Of a stretch of DNA of 64,000 nucleotides, positions 36,501-48,439 are shown piece by piece; positions within the stretch are counted from its first letter, which is position 1, and the number at the start of each line of letters is the position of its first letter. The stretch spans positions 2,909,964-2,973,963 of the forward strand of contig FN649734.1 in assembly GCA_000310025.1 (NCBI GenBank), given 5' to 3'. The notes below the pieces were generated by a model that saw nothing but the letters and a program-made list of their open reading frames with translations, ran no database searches and was not told where the DNA came from. This DNA comes from Ectocarpus siliculosus (lineage: Eukaryota; Sar; Phaeophyceae; Ectocarpales; Ectocarpaceae). Made by a program: the position numbers and the translations under genes.

Positions 36501-37888
36501 GACCGGTGTGGTGCTGCTGCTCTATCCTCACCCATCGCCCGCCACCGCGGCCGGGCCCCGGCGGCGGTCTACCCCCTCGCTGGCTACCGCCGCTACCGCG
36601 GCTGCCGCCGCCCGAGCGGCGTTCCTCGGCGCCCTCTCTCGAACGCGCGCGCCGCAGTTGCTGCTGGAAACGACACTGCTCGTTGGTGTGAAGTTCGGAC
36701 TGGTGGTAGCGGCAAAATCCGTCGGGGTCGTCGTTGAACACGTCACCCTTTTTCTTCTCTCCGTCACGATCTGGACCGTCAGCTGCTCCGTGGCCGCCGT
36801 CTTGACCCCCGGATGCCCCCCCACTGCCCCCGCCGCGCCGGCCCATGCCGGACGCGGCGAGAGCGAGCTCCACCTCGCGCCTCTCCCCCTTGCTCCTCTC
36901 GAGCTCCATCTCCACGTGGGCGTCCCTCACCACAGTCTCAAGGGTACGCAACGTCAGGACATCATGGGCAAGCAGTATTCCTTTTTGCACGACATACAAC
37001 GAAGAGGGAAGGCCACGAGCAATGTCTTTGTTGGCATCTGTTTCATCCTTAATCGGGCCTACAGATGCTAGACGCAGGCGAAGGGCTTCTGCCCGGGCAA
37101 TATAGTCCTGTGGACTCTCCGACTCTTTCATCTCCAACTCCTTCCAGTCCTGCTCCAACCTAGGCTTTTCTGACTGCTTCTTCTCTTGATAGAACTCGGT
37201 CACTATTTTCCAGCCTTTTTGTGGACTCTCAAACGCTAGAATCAAACTCTGAATCGGGGGGTACAAGACCTTGCTGATGAGAATATTCCATAGTTTGAAA
37301 GACTTGTCTACCACATTATTGCCAAAAGGTCTCCGAAGCTCTGCTACATTCACACCCCTCTTTCCAACCTTGACCTCGACCTCCAGTTCCAACGCATCAT
37401 GCACACCCTCCTCCTGAAAACATGAAAATCATCTTTCCAAGAAAAATATCAAACAGAAGATACAAGTCCTACTCCTTCTTCACGCTACCAAGCCAAGGTT
37501 CTATTTCTGAGCCAGGATTGACACGTGACGTGCCTGAGCGGGCAAAGCCCTGTTGTTGAGCGATGGCCTCAGCTGTCGCCTTAGCCGCTTGCGCCACGAT
37601 GTGTGCGACGCTGCTGGGGTCGTTGAATGTGGCTGGTGTACCCTGGCTGGAGGGTGATGGTTGGTTACCAGTAGGTGGGACTGGGTTGCCGGCTGGAGTG
37701 GCTGGGTTGCCCGCTGGTGGTTGGGCAATGCCTCGTTGATCCTGTTGGCTTCGAGTTCGGCTTGCACTCGTTGCTGGACGATCTCCTCCACTTTTTGTTG
37801 TAGCTCTTCCCCGCTGAGGGCGGAGAGGTCGATGTCCTCCATGATGTTTGGTGTTGTGGGAGTCTACCGATTGCGCGTGACTGCACAA
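36500..37888 (-). pseudogene. gag segment of the copia element
   Basis: The core (from about 37410 down to 36500) resembles copia Gag: RRPFGNNVVDKSFKLWNIL, then GWKIVTEFYQEKKQ, ESPQDYIARAEALRLRL, and a Cys/His cluster FCRYHQSELHTNEQCRFQQQ that is only loosely zinc-knuckle-like. An N-terminal coiled-coil part (MEDIDLSALSGEELQQKVEE) begins at 37842 in another frame. Between the N-terminal part and the core, 37411-37470 is AT-rich, with a GT start and a TTTTCAG end that resembles a short intron. Confidence 0.75.
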
Positions 37889-37937
37889 CCCCCGGAAGGC
37901 TACGCCCGCGCGCAGATACCGTGATATCGCACTAGTG

Positions 37938-38259
37938 TGAAAGGTAAACTACGCTGGGGTGCAGCAAGCCCGTGCTGGGCGTTACTTGGGGCACTGGGTA
38001 GTCGGCCGTGTTAGGCCGAGAGAGAGAGATTGAGGTGGCGTTGGAGTAAGCGTTGGAGAAGGAAACTTGATTGGAGAGAGCGACGGCGGTAGCGGTGGAG
38101 AGAGAGGAAGTGAGCTGCACGCACGCAAGCCTCATCACATCCGCCACGCCAAAAGGGTCCCCGTGACTGCACCGGTGGTACCCCACAACACACGAAATTC
38201 CCAACACGTATCCCCCTGGGAATTTTCACGACCAGATACTGCTGCGAGTATATCCAACA
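37938..38259 (-). repeat. 5' LTR of the copia element
   Basis: 322 bp. It starts with TGTTGGATATACTCG on the minus strand and ends in TTTCA. Confidence 0.93.
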
Positions 38260-38264
38260 ATAAG

Positions 38265-39823
38265 CTTCCCGGAAACCAAGTTTTGGGGCCCCTGTATCGC
38301 GCGGCGCAACTTTGGCCGATAGAGCCTTTTTTCCCCTCCTGGGGACGAAGGGAAAAAATGCCGCTCGCTTCGTTCGCTCCCCGGCTCATTATGATGGAAA
38401 AACATGTCAGTCGGTGGAACCGGTATTGACATCATTGAAAGGGTCAAGGCCATCAATCCCTGAGATCTGCCACCCGTATCATGGCCCGTGCCATCCTGAA
38501 TCCAACCACCACATGGAACATAGTCTACATTGGCGGGTTTCTTTAGCACCTTCAAATGTACAAAATATCGAACTTGTTAAGGCCCTTCATCAGTACCCGA
38601 GAGCGAAGCCGTTCTCTAAGCATGCAACACACACACACGCACGCTGCACCGGGGGGTGGAGCGCCTGGTACGCGCCCAACGTCTCGTCAGACATCAAAGC
38701 AAGGGATGGGCGGATAGTGAAACTTCACGCTTTCAGTGCAACGCTCGGTTCATCGACTCTATGACCAAGAAGCCGTTATCTCTCCCTTCTTTAATACTTG
38801 CCGCTTGTTGAAAAAAATGTACAACTACAGTCCTTGCCATTCGACTCGGGATGGATGGAGGCGCGCTCACTCTAGTGACTTCGAGCTTTGTCCACACAAT
38901 ACTCGAAAGCTGTGATGGAGGGAACAAAAACGGTGAAAAAACTGAACCAGTGGAACCGGTTGAGCCTCGCCCTTTAATAGCTCAAGACCGCCAAGCCCGA
39001 AGGTCTGCGACTCGTACCCTAGGCCGTGCGATGCTGAAAGCCACCACATCGGCGGTTGTGAGTTGGTCGCAAAACCGAAGATCGAGCTTGGCAAGACCAT
39101 TCAACAGGATCAGAGAGCGTAGAGACTTTCCCTGCAACAGACAGGAGACAGAAGACACGACGCGTTGCGGTTACAGCGGAGGGGTGCGGAACAGCGCGTG
39201 ATCCATATCGTAACGTACTTCTTTTCAAATGCGGACGGGGCGTGGGTGAACATAGTGAAATCAAACCTTTGGAAAACGCGAATGGCACAGGGACAAACAT
39301 TTCTTTCCTTCTTCTCTAGTAGGCGGATCGGGTGTTTCACAGTGAGATTGGCTTCGCCAACCTCCGCTGTTGGCGCTGGGACAGCAAAGTTTGATAGCTT
39401 TCTCAACCGTAGCTTCTTCACGCATTGTAACGTTTGTCCTGTAGAACATGTACCTTCACAGTGTGACAAAAGAACCGTCGATAACTTAGCGTATGTATCA
39501 ATCAGGTTACCCCCAGAAATCCGGCCACAAGGTGGCACTTCATTGTTGGGTGCATGAGGCGGGGTTGCAAGTTTTCCTGTTCAGCACCAATCACACCAAT
39601 CATGTTGTTTGACAGAAGACCTGATTCGCATGAGATGCGTATGAAACCCACTTTGCAATAACTGGTCATACCTCTGAATTCACACGTCACAATGCTGCCG
39701 ATAAAACGGTAAGGTTGAATTTATTCTACGTACTTCGAAGTTGTACCTTTCAGAAAAGGAGGTAAGTGTTGGGACACGAGGTGGTTTCTGGCTTCCTTGG
39801 AAGTGCTCGCCCCACTCACTCAC
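38265..39823. other. Unassigned 1.6 kb between retrotransposon and F-box gene
   Basis: The missing 3' exons of the F-box/LRR gene should begin here, but I could not identify one with confidence. A minus-strand stretch near 39330-39420 (VKKLRLRKLSNF) is faintly LRR-like. Confidence 0.4.
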
Positions 39824-42588
39824 CGTGAGACGTGGTAAGTGGGCCAGATCGAGACTCGTCAGGCCAGGACAGGCAATTACCAACTTCTCCACGGCGTCGT
39901 CCGTGAGATTGGCGCACGCGCGCAGGGACAAAATACGAAGATTCTTCTGCGCCGCCAATGCCTGACGGATAAGCCAACCGGGTGTCCAATAGAGCAAGGA
40001 AGGGCGTCGGGACAAATAATCTGCTTTTTTCGGCACATGGTTTAGTCTAGGGGATGGACGGAGTGGCCGTCACCTTGTCGGCCGTGGTGAGGGAATTTTG
40101 GGTGGTGTCGCGTGCCTTACGAGATTTTTTCGAGGGTCCAGAAGCGTAAAGCTTTCCTACAAGCGAGTGAGTACTCTCGGCTCGAGGCCCGACGCCTTTT
40201 TTCAGCTGTGACGTTGAACGGCCAACCGATTAACGCAACGGTTGGTGAAGGCACGCACACATATTGCTGAGGTGTGCATCATACCCAACCCTCGCTCCGC
40301 GGGTGGCGAACCTATGAGTCTGTTATCCTTTACGATACAACGCTTTGTTCCAGGACCACCCTAAACGTGGAGCTTTTCCGATATAGTTTGATGGACTACG
40401 GCAATTTCCACGAGCCAATGCTACGGCCATCGTCACCAAAGCCGTTACCACCATCTCACCGAATGTAACAAGAAGTTTTGTAGCCTAAGTTCCTCTGTCA
40501 TGCACGCGACCTATCTACCCGAGAGTTACCTGGATGGATCTAAAGGTTATCTTGGCGCAGAGGCTGAGATCGAGGTCTCTGATACCCTTCACTCTGACGC
40601 ACAGCCACTCCACGACCTCATCCTGCACGCCCACATTCCAAGCGAGGTTGAGTTGTTCCAGACGATTAAGCGTGGACAGCCCCTGTAGGTAAGGACGCAG
40701 AAACCGAACAGCTCTTTGGACCCCCGACGAGGCGACCCACCTACACGGTCGTATCACAGGATGAATTAGAGTATCCCACAAATGCACCTCGATATGAGGC
40801 TACATGACCTTGCACGTGTGGATTCCACGATTTCACTTTTCTGGCACTACAAGAGGGGGCCTGGCATGAAGAAAAAATTCGAAAAAAAACACATGACCTT
40901 GCACGTGTGGATTCCACTCCTCTCCGAAAACGTCTAACCACGCTAACTATCGATTCCCAATAACAGAGGGAATACAGGTGCCTAAATCCTCGTTCTGGCA
41001 CTGCAAGGGGGAATCTGGCATAAAGAAATCCCGCGAAGAAAAACACAACAACAGCCCATGATCAAGGCTTGGCGCTTATTCACCTTAACAAGGCTCACTG
41101 TGGTAACCTTCCGAGCGTCGCTTGCAGTACTCTGGCTGACGTCAAGAGATGTTAGCTGGCGAAACCCAGCCAGGCCTTCCACAACGGCAGCAGAGGCGCC
41201 GACCCCTCGTAGGCTCTACGCGTTCACAAGAATGAATTTGGTGCTTGCGGCTCAGACGGGCGGAAGGGGACGGCGGATTTCAAAAATTGTCCTGGTAAGG
41301 GAAATGAATCCAGAACCTGTCGTACGAAGTTGAATATTGGAGAGAGTGACCAACGCTGCCGCGTCTGCGCATTGTCACTCTGCAGTCTAGTCGCGTGATA
41401 GTCATAGTTTCTCGGCCGTCTCACCAGTGTCCGTAGCGTCTGCTTGCAAGGGAGAAGGCTTCCGCTTGCCCCTATTCCGAGACCCTGAGAAAGAAGCAGC
41501 ATCAGAGAAAATCTCGCTTCAGACATACATCTGAGGCTGTCGGTTGGTGTATATTCTCGTTTGGGTGGTGATAAAGCACGATTAACGCTGTGCGCCCAAC
41601 TCAAAAGAGTGGTCTGAAACGTCAGCTGCAAAGCTCTGAGGGTATGAAACCTACATGCTGACACGTGTGCAGATCGCATGAAGTTCCACCTCTTCACAAC
41701 CAAAGCACCGACACCGAACCCCCCCGATGAGGAATCGCCTGCTTCGCCGAGCGAAGCGGTTTCATGGCACTGGAGAGCATCAGGGCTCACCTCGCAGAAA
41801 CTTAGGTCGACGTAAACAACACGCGGGAACGCCGCCGCAACGTTGGCCAGGTCGTGGTCGCGGATGGGAGTGCGGTGCAAGTCCATGATCTGTGGCCAAC
41901 AAGAGTCGTGAACTGCAAAATGATGTTGTGCTGCACGAGTGAGCATGGAACGTTGTGTGGCATGGTCCTTCTCCGCCATGGAGAAAGTCCTCGATGTCGG
42001 CTGTCCTGTGCCGGCCTCGGTTTCTAGCTCAGTAGAATACCTGCCACGACATGCGAGCTGAATGGTCGGCGCCTATGTAATCCCACAGTGGCATTCAAAA
42101 CTTCAACCTGGGCACACGATATCTCTGACATTTAATATCATCACAAGGGCCATCGGCGAATGCTGAACAGACCTGACAAGCTTTGCTTCCGATCGCCTGG
42201 AAGCGCCTGCTGACAGTCCGAAGAGCTGAGGCCACCTCAAGCGAATCTAGGAACCCACTACAAAGCGCCCGCGCGATCACGCCATCCGGCAGATCTTCCA
42301 ACTCTGCTAGACAGGAAGAAGGTGTGCAAGCGTAAGAATAGAGCGACAAGCTAACGGGTTCACTCCTGCCGTCCTATTCTCTTCGTCCTTGTGTGCATTT
42401 CCTCGGTTCGGATCCCTGATCTCTCTCCCCTCGCTCGCGCTGTTGCTTGCTTCCACTGAGGTTGGCGCTGCCGAAGATGCCTTAGCACCACCGGCCCGGC
42501 TTGGACGATGAGAGGTCACCAAGAGGCCTTCTCCGTCAACACCGCCATCGCTATCGTCGTTCTCACGCGCGAGGGGGTCATCGCCCAC
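39824..42588 (-). CDS. F-box/leucine-rich-repeat protein (3' end not identified)
   Basis: Exons (complement): 42364-42588, 42173-42301, 41791-41889, 41108-41215, 40530-40682, 39824-39961. All are in phase 0; 284 codons before the next donor. Residues 1-75 are hydrophilic. Residues 76-118 form an F-box (LEDLPDGVIARAL...ASALRTVSRRFQAI), which recruits Skp1. From about residue 120 come AMN1/Fbl-type leucine-rich repeats: VVYVDLSFCE, FRQLTSLDVSQS, LEQLNLAWN, IRDLDLSLCAKIT, LRILSLRACANLTDDAV, LTSLDLAHLPRLT. By family, it is a substrate receptor of an SCF ubiquitin ligase; the target cannot be inferred. The first intron is only 62 bp in this model, and its acceptor (AG at 42302-42303) is one of several choices. 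A start at the second ORF (42349) is the alternative. The last donor is followed by no clear exon before the retrotransposon. Confidence 0.75.
40683..41047. repeat. Direct repeats in intron 4 of the F-box/LRR gene
   Basis: CATGACCTTGCACGTGTGGA appears at about 40803 and 40890. The block CTGGCACT(A/G)CAAG with GGCAT(G/A)AAGAAA appears at about 40837 and 40994. About two diverged units fill most of the intron. Confidence 0.8.
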
Positions 42589-43462
42589 TTATTGTATCGT
42601 AGTCACCAGGTTAAACATCGACGGTGGTGGTGGCTTGTTTACGGTGCTTGCTTTTGCGTATTCGGGCTCCGACCAAGGCCACTGCTAGGCTTGCCGGCAA
42701 CGTCAATGGCACGGTGCTTTGAGCCGTCCGAAGACGTGGTATTTAGTACCACCGCCGTCGCCATATGCCTTCATCATGCAGGAGGTTCGTCGGACAAGCG
42801 GGAGCAGCCGTGGATTGGAAGATGTCGGCCGGGCACCCCACGTGGTTTCCAGCGTTTGAGAGGCGGTCGACCTCATGCCTTAGGCCTCTGATTCTACTCC
42901 TTCAGGCCATGCACGAGACCAGCATTGATTGGTGGAAAGTACAAGAAGAACCGATGTGAATGAAATATGTCTTGAAATGTAGACCGACGAAGTATCATTA
43001 CTTCGAACCGCCAAACGTTTTACGCATTTACTTGCGTGGCTTAGTACAAAGGCTGATTTTCGACATTGCGTTTCGCTATGGCGCTGCCATGCTAAGATTC
43101 GGTTCTATGCGCACTTTGTCTTTCATTTCTGATGGTTACGGAACTTGCCTGCCGAATTCTGTCAGGAACTGATTCGTGCCTGGTGGAGTGCGTTGAGCCA
43201 GGAATTTTCTAGCGACGCGGGACGTTTTGCCGGGACGTCGTCGTGCGTTTCAACGGGGAAGAGCAATGGCGGTGTGCGTATAACCGGCCCATCCACTATG
43301 GCACCAGTCTTTCCACCGTTCGGTGCACAGTTTGGCGTATCGTCAGCCAGTACCATACAGGTTTTTATTCTAGTTCTAATGCATATTTTCGGCTTAGTAT
43401 CCCACCACCCCTCCTTTCGTTGTGCTTACTCACATTGACTTTTTCTCCCTTCCCCTCGTCGA

Positions 43463-43503
43463 TGGTCAAACGACTACGGCATGCACGACTATGAGTACAC
43501 CCC
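43463..43503 (-). repeat. Family A fragment (terminal 40 bp)
   Basis: GTCAAACGACTACGGCATGC followed by ACGACTATGAGTACACC and a C-run: the G-run end of family A, inverted. Confidence 0.75.
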
Positions 43504-45387
43504 CCCTCGTCGACAGTGAATTCGAAGTGTCTATGCCTACAAAACTAGCTGTCCACCGCAAATGACCATAAGCCAAACCGCTCCAGCGGGAGACTCGAAC
43601 TTCGACCTGCTAAAGGAGGTTTATGAGGCTAACCACTACTTAAATAGCCCAGCAGGGAGACCGCATGTGTGCTGCGATGGAATACGAGCGTACACAAACG
43701 ACAGCAGTGGTCGGCGACGTGCAAGCATTTGCGGTTTCAGATTTGGATGCAACCGTGGTTGTTTATGAATATAACCATCCAGTGGTCCGCGTAACTGTTT
43801 CGTGACTGGACAACAGCTACCGCTGAACAGCCTCGTTAGTCGAACCAGATTCGGCTTCCTCCAACGAGTGCCATCACTTTTTTGTTGCTGAAATGTTTCC
43901 CCTGTGCTGTACTCCCCGCACATACTGGTGGATATTTATATGCCATTGGGGGGCAGTCCCAAGGTGTGTATACTTCTATACAGCATATATCTTACTTTAC
44001 CCGGTGCTGTGTGCGCGAAGACGACAACAGACTTCAGGCTAGTGATAACTCCCCAAGGGTGGGGCGACTGCGAAAGTACATCGCCCCCAACATCTCGTCG
44101 TGGTGAATGATTCATGGTATCCTCGACTTGCCCGGGATATGTTTGGACTCTCCACCGATCTTCATGAAACATCTCAATAGATAGTTGCGGTCCGTCTACT
44201 GCTGTACGGAAGTAGGTTCAGAGACCTCCTTCGCGCGTTCGTATGCATATGTTTCTCGGAGCAGCGAGCAGCCTCTCCGTCTTTTGTCAATGCAATCAGT
44301 CCGGACCGACGACACATCAAGGCAAGGTCGAGCGCTCGGGCGAGTGCGTGTGGGTTTTGTAGCGTGGAGGGCCGCGCGTACGGATCGTTTTTTTTTGTAA
44401 TGCAACGAATAACACACACCTGTTGACTAATAGATCAACAAGCAATCGGGCACAGGTGGGGTTACGGAGAGCGTATGAGCTTTAACCTCGATTTGGGCGT
44501 GGTACAGTATTCACAACAACCCCCAAAACAAAAAAGGCAGGGTGTAAGACTGTTACTGGTGTCGTCTGGGAGGGCTGTAGAGCACAGCAGTACAGGACAA
44601 ACCCCGATTGATTGGAGGCGACGTTGGGAGCTCGGCACACGCGTGGACTACCTGTGTTGCGTTAGAAATTTCTCTCTGGACGTTGATGACCTTCTCATCT
44701 CCCGTGATGGGTGACAGAGAGAGCGATCTAAAGGGTGCAGCAGCAGTGGATAATCGAAATCGATCTGATTCCGTGTACTTCACAGTGGTCTACCGTAGAC
44801 TCTCCACACGTTTTTTGGACGTCGCGTGCGTTTCCGTTTCTCTCCTCATGGCGGCAATGGCCGGGAGAACAAAAAACGGCGGAGGTATTCGGAGCTGCAA
44901 GAGACAAACGGAAGAGCAATGACTCGCGCCTCAAAAGAGTGTGTGCCCAACCAATGAATACCCCACCAGACCGCAAGACAATTGCGAGGGTCGCCGTTGG
45001 GGGGTATGCGATAATCGTACGTTTTCTTCAGCAGCTCTGTTCCCTGCAGGACACCCTACAAAATATCCATAGATGACAGACATCTATCTGGCGAACAGCG
45101 TGCTGCGGGAAGGAGTTGTGCGCACGTTTACGTGGCACGTGCTTCTCATGCCATATGCTACGCGTTCGTCCTGTTGCGACTTCGTCCTCTCCCTTCCCTG
45201 AGCACGTGTGTGTCGATCATGTGCACAGCACGATTTCTACAGTACCTGGTACTGCACAAGCACGCTTGTGTGTATGTATGCACATTTTGCACTTACGGAT
45301 TGGATTATTCATTCATATATTTCGTGACATCTCTGTTCACCCGGAGAGCGCGTGCCTTGTTGTGTGAACGTGAATGAAATGCCGCAC

Positions 45388-45553
45388 CTTTAGAGGATGA
45401 TCGTTCTGCCTGGTCTTCAGCAGCATCCGCTCTAACGATCGCGGGAGGGTGTACTGGCCGGAACGGCGGCTTCTCACCATCCTCCCATGCATTGCTGTTG
45501 CACCCAGCGCCAGGATCCAAATTATTTGCTTCGTTCCTGGCAGAAGCTGCTGC

Positions 45554-45585
<32 letters not shown>

Positions 45586-45664
45586 CTGCTGTTGCTGCGC
45601 CTCTCGAGTTTCTTCCCTGCTTCGTGCACCGGGCGCGCTTGCTAGAGCTAGTTTCGCTCTTCAT
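45388..45664 (-). CDS. Possible first coding exon of an unknown gene
   Basis: From ATG at 45664, 92 codons run to a possible donor (AAAG then GTGCGG). The peptide starts MKSETSSSKRARCTKQ, has an Ala/Thr tract encoded by GCT/GTT repeats, and ends AEDQAERSSSK. The frame is also open upstream to 45883. No domain is recognised and no partner exon was found to the left, so this may be a chance ORF across a triplet repeat. Confidence 0.2.
45546..45600. repeat. (CTG/TTG)n triplet repeat
   Basis: About 18 imperfect CTG/TTG units. The same type occurs at 48377-48440, 51288-51326, 51547-51600 and 53569-53590, all in introns of the importin-like gene. Confidence 0.9.
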
Positions 45665-47586
45665 CCTGGTTGCTGCTGCGACGAACGAGAGCGAGGAAGG
45701 GCGAGCGAAGAGCGAGCGCAGAGAGGTTGGTTCTCTACGTGTGGGTGTGCGCGTGTGCACGGTCCAATCAAAAGATCCCAATCCCGCGGCCCACAGAGTG
45801 GGGGGGGGTCGTTGTCTTACTGTAAGTCCGGGTGGGCGGCCCCCTCTGTCGGGAAGGGTAGGACAAGACAGGAGGAGCGACAAGAATCAGCAGCAGGGCG
45901 AGTGATCGGAGAGGACGGAGCGCAGCACACGGCAGGTGTGTTTACCATAGACCTGATGTATGCAAGGATTTGTAGGGGCGTTCCTTGTGCTCTGAAATCG
46001 TGAGTCCCAACCTATACAACAGAATGCACTACCTCGCTCGTTCGCATCTGGTCCCCGATTCCTATGCGTTTCGGTAGCTACTCATCGGACGTACATTCGA
46101 GGTCCAGCAGTAGCAGCAGTTCAAGAGCGACGAGGCACAGAAGCTGAAATGACCATGCGTTGGTCTCTGAGAGCATGGGTCGCATACGCAACCAAGCCCT
46201 TCGATCAATCCCATGAGCTAACTCGGGGTGTCGCTGCTGCTGGTGCGGCCGATTCTTTACCCGACGCCGGCCGCGCAGCACCCGAACCTCAAGATTGCAG
46301 TCCCCCATCCAACCCAGCAGGCGGTTAGTGAGTGATGTGAGAGGATGCACACACCGGGCCCCATGCCAGCATAAAAGTTTGCAGATCATAGTGCGGCGAT
46401 ATTCCATAGGAATCCAATGTTGGGCCTCGCCCGGTTGTCCCTCCTGGAAAGTAGTTGCCTGCTGTGTGCCCTCGTTCCCGAAGACACTCAAGAGGGGAAT
46501 GACTGACTACAGTACTGTGACCTCATCTCCTCTGTTTGAAGCCAAGTTTGAACTGCGCCCCCACGAAACTTCTGCTTGCTGCGATCACGCCTGCCGCCTC
46601 GCCGCTTTTCTGCCTGTGTGTGTTCATATAAACTGCTGTTGTACTAGCGTGCTGTTTTGTGCTGTTTTGTGTGTGTTCGCCCGGGCCCTCACCCCGATGT
46701 GCTCAGCACCCCGTTGGTGTGTGTTTGCCCTCGCCGATATCCTTGTCTCTGCCGTTCCCCGCGTGCCCTGGATCACTGCCTCTTGTGCCTGCTGCTGCCT
46801 GCTGCTGACCGACTACATGGCAGAGGGTACAAAGAGAAGAGAGACGGGCAGCGGTGACGGGGAAGGGGTGTTGAGAGCGGGACACCCCACAGCGCACGGG
46901 ACAAGGCAAAGAGGGCTGCTGTTGGTCCTGCCTGTTTTTTCGCCGCAGCGCTGTCACCCCAGGGCCAACATCCAACATCCTACACACACCGCACCGACGA
47001 GCTTCCACACGAGAAGGAAGAGAGACGGGGGTGGCATCCTCTGCGGCGAACATTCCGTTGATTCTCTGGGGTTTTCTTTTTTCCCCGGGAAACGCGCACG
47101 GATCCGGGAGGACAAAGGCAGGGGGCGGGAAGACCTCTGCCCCGACCTGCTGCTGCTGCTGCCGCCGCCGCCGCCGAGTGTACGGTGGGGATGCTCCAAG
47201 GAAGGATCTAGGGAAGCACAAGCGAGAGAGCAAGAAGCAAGAGGCGGCGTTCGTCGCCCGTAAGGAAAAGCTTTTTTATCTCCGCTACATCGCGGCACAC
47301 GGCCAAGAATCAGCTGCTTTGGTAACAGAACGCCGTTCTTCAACAAGAAGAGTCGGAGCGGGGTTGAGCCTGGGTTATTCTTGCCAGGACGAACGTGGCG
47401 GGTGGCTGCGTCCTGCTACAAGCAGGCGGCGCTGCCAGGCTGATTCCCCTCGCGCTCGCAGGAAGGACAACCAGAGGCGCCAGCGTTATAGCCCCTGCGC
47501 GCACCAGCCAGCCACCGGCGTTGTGTGTCCGGCGTCAGCGATACTGAGGGAGGAGAGGGAACGGTGGCGTAGTGGGTACGGCGGTG

Positions 47587-48401
47587 ATGGGGGCCGATAG
47601 CGGGAGAGCAAGCGATACACAACGACACCCGCAGCAGGTGGGTTCGGCGGGGTTCTCGCCCCAATCCGCGGCGGCGATAGCGACCTATCCGACGGGAGCA
47701 GCGGCGGCGGCGGCGGCGGCGACATCCACGGCCGGGAGCGGGGGGGGAGAAGAGGGCGAGAGCTCTTGTCCTCTCTCTCGAAATAGTGTCGGCCAGCAGC
47801 AGCAGGTGCCAGGGTACTCCGCAGCAGCAACCGCAGCGGCGGTGATGATCTTCTCCGGAGAAGAGGTGATGCTCGACAGCGGGGGGGGCAGCAGCGGCGG
47901 TTGCGACTACATCCCGGCGCCAGCAGTAGCGGCGGCCGCAGCAGCAGCCGCAGCGGATGTCGGCCTCGCCACGCCAGCACTACCCAGCGGTGGCGGCGGC
48001 GGCGGCGGCGGGGCCGGAGGTGAAGTCTACTTCTCCGCGGCCGGGCCGTTGGTAGTGGACGAGCATTCTTCGGCGGCGGCAGCGGCGGCGGCGGTGGCGG
48101 CGTACACCGGCGGGATGCTGGCGAAGGGGGGAGGCGGCGGGTACGCGGGACCTTCGCACGAGGAGGTGCAGCAGCAACAGCAGCAGCAGCAGCAGACTCT
48201 GCCGCTATCGCCCCCGCTGGCGCCGCTTGATAAGGACAGGTTCAAGTGAGTTTCGTTTTCCCTGGCGGTTCCACCGCCAAGTAGAAGTACAATCATGGTG
48301 CTGGGACTGGCTGGGCGAGAGAGATCTCCTGCCCGGTCGCTAACTGGGAAGCGTTTCGACAAGGCGCGCTCAAGCGGCCATCGTTGCTGCTGCTATTGTT
48401 G

Positions 48402-48439
<38 letters not shown>

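Larger units (their letters stand above)
31240..38259 (-). mobile_element. Ty1/copia-type LTR retrotransposon, 7.0 kb, disrupted
   Basis: Read on the minus strand, a 5' LTR (37938-38259) is followed by gag, protease, integrase, reverse transcriptase and RNase H, in the order that defines the Ty1/copia group, and then a 3' LTR (31240-31560). A purine tract ending GGGGGGA directly precedes the 3' LTR, as expected for the plus-strand primer. The LTRs begin TGTT and end TTTCA and differ at about eight positions. The flanks are ATAGG (31235-31239) and ATAAG (38260-38264), a likely 5-bp target duplication with one mismatch. The reading frame is broken by at least three frame changes and two single in-frame stops. 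It can encode recognisable domains but probably no full polyprotein. I saw no clear match for a tRNA primer site next to the 5' LTR. Confidence 0.93.
42589..47586. other. 5 kb between divergent genes, no confident gene
   Basis: The flanking genes diverge, so both promoters lie here. Many short ORFs exist, but none shows a known domain. One weak candidate is listed separately at 45388-45664. A fragment of family A is at about 43463-43503. Confidence 0.5.

Noticed and set aside
46295-47263. 322-codon open frame on the plus strand
   Set aside because: No domain, odd Cys/Leu composition, and no splice or codon support. Stop-free runs of this length occur by chance in GC-rich DNA here.
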